A stretch of 64,000 bases of DNA from Trichomonas vaginalis G3 (lineage: Eukaryota > Parabasalia > Trichomonadida > Trichomonadidae). Under the pieces are notes generated by a model. It saw only the letters and a program-made list of their open reading frames with translations. It was not told the origin of the DNA and made no database searches. The stretch is taken from assembly GCF_026262505.1 (NCBI RefSeq), contig NC_067205.1, positions 2,976,001 to 3,040,000 on the forward strand. The letters run 5' to 3'. A program made the translations under genes and the position numbers. Within the stretch, counting starts at the first letter, position 1. Each line of letters begins with the position of its first letter. Below, one piece after another: positions 63,610-64,000 of the stretch.

Positions 63610-64000
63610 TTTGTCACTTTTATCAAACTTGGACTAATTTTGATTTGACTGGAGTTTATTAAGTCATTTTGTGATCAACTAGTATTACATAATTATTCTT
63701 GAATTATTTTCTCAAAATATGCAATAAAAAGTTGAACTTTTGGATATTTATAATTCTCTAAATATTTTTATTATAAGAATTTTCATAAAAAATGATATTT
63801 TTCTCAAAATTATTAATCATTTGTTAACAATTTACTCGAGAGCATTTTTAAAGACTTACCAATAGTAATGCAAAATATATTTGGGTTTTATTGCTAATGC
63901 ATTCAAAAATTTTGCTTGCATTCAATTTAATTATTCGAAAAAGATTATTCAAAAGATAATTGATGTTTCTAAATAAAATATCAAATATTGTTTAAATTAT
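63610..64000. other. Spacer at the right edge
   Basis: AT-rich sequence. It contains ATAAAAGTGACAAA (63610-63623 on the complement) directly before the ankyrin gene, and otherwise nothing recognisable. Confidence 0.5.

Overview
The window looks like nuclear DNA of a parabasalid protist, most likely a trichomonad close to Tritrichomonas foetus or Trichomonas vaginalis. This rests on very AT-rich spacers, single-exon genes with short spacers, a signalling-heavy gene set (CAMK-like and AGC kinases, a PPP phosphatase, a GAF-phosphodiesterase), and large DNA elements of types known from trichomonads: a Maverick/Polinton, an IS481-like eukaryotic transposon and Mutator-like elements. The species call is an inference; no rRNA or other marker gene is present.

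Layout. 1-762 is the 3' part of a protein kinase gene. 772-6147 is a composite repeat element with 25-bp inverted ends and no visible target duplication. Its left half (about 1109-2420) is a remarkable run of about 16 hairpins built on a 250-bp tandem period. Its right part holds a second, nested 3.3-kb transposon (2589-5888) with 822-bp inverted ends, a DDE transposase and a 15-bp target duplication. At the right border an Old Yellow Enzyme-type gene resumes without its N-terminus. 7504-13618 is ordinary host sequence: a coiled-coil protein, a four-GAF cyclic-nucleotide phosphodiesterase, and an unknown helical protein divergent from it.

14125-33768 is a 19.6-kb Maverick/Polinton fossil with about 264-bp inverted ends and the 6-bp target duplication GATATT. 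Its parts are an unknown ORF, family B DNA polymerase (with an HNH-like segment), integrase, a PrimPol plus SF3 helicase cassette bracketed by inverted arrays of a 121-bp repeat, phage-like fibre frames, a small conserved structural-gene candidate, packaging ATPase, major capsid protein, two short amphipathic peptides, and a tandemly duplicated right end. It is broken, with roughly 15-20 interruptions; the capsid and ATPase frames look whole.

34909-47235 returns to host genes: a long propeller-like/disordered protein with 8-residue repeats, phosphoglucomutase, a CLASP-like TOG protein with an SxIP motif, a single-pass membrane protein, and an IRE/MAST-type AGC kinase. 47236-53093 is a gene desert holding a 3,972-bp Mutator-like non-coding element with a 9-bp target duplication. 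A PTB-like four-RRM protein follows, then a second Mutator-like element (54462-56164) that carries a CCTCAGA-type satellite, a PP1-like phosphatase, a 2.5-kb empty spacer, a surface protein whose frame has no ATG, and an ankyrin protein.

The most unusual structures are the hairpin array at 1109-2420 and the repeat-bracketed PrimPol-helicase cassette at 21206-24250. Repeat identities, domain limits and counts were read by eye and should be treated as approximate.
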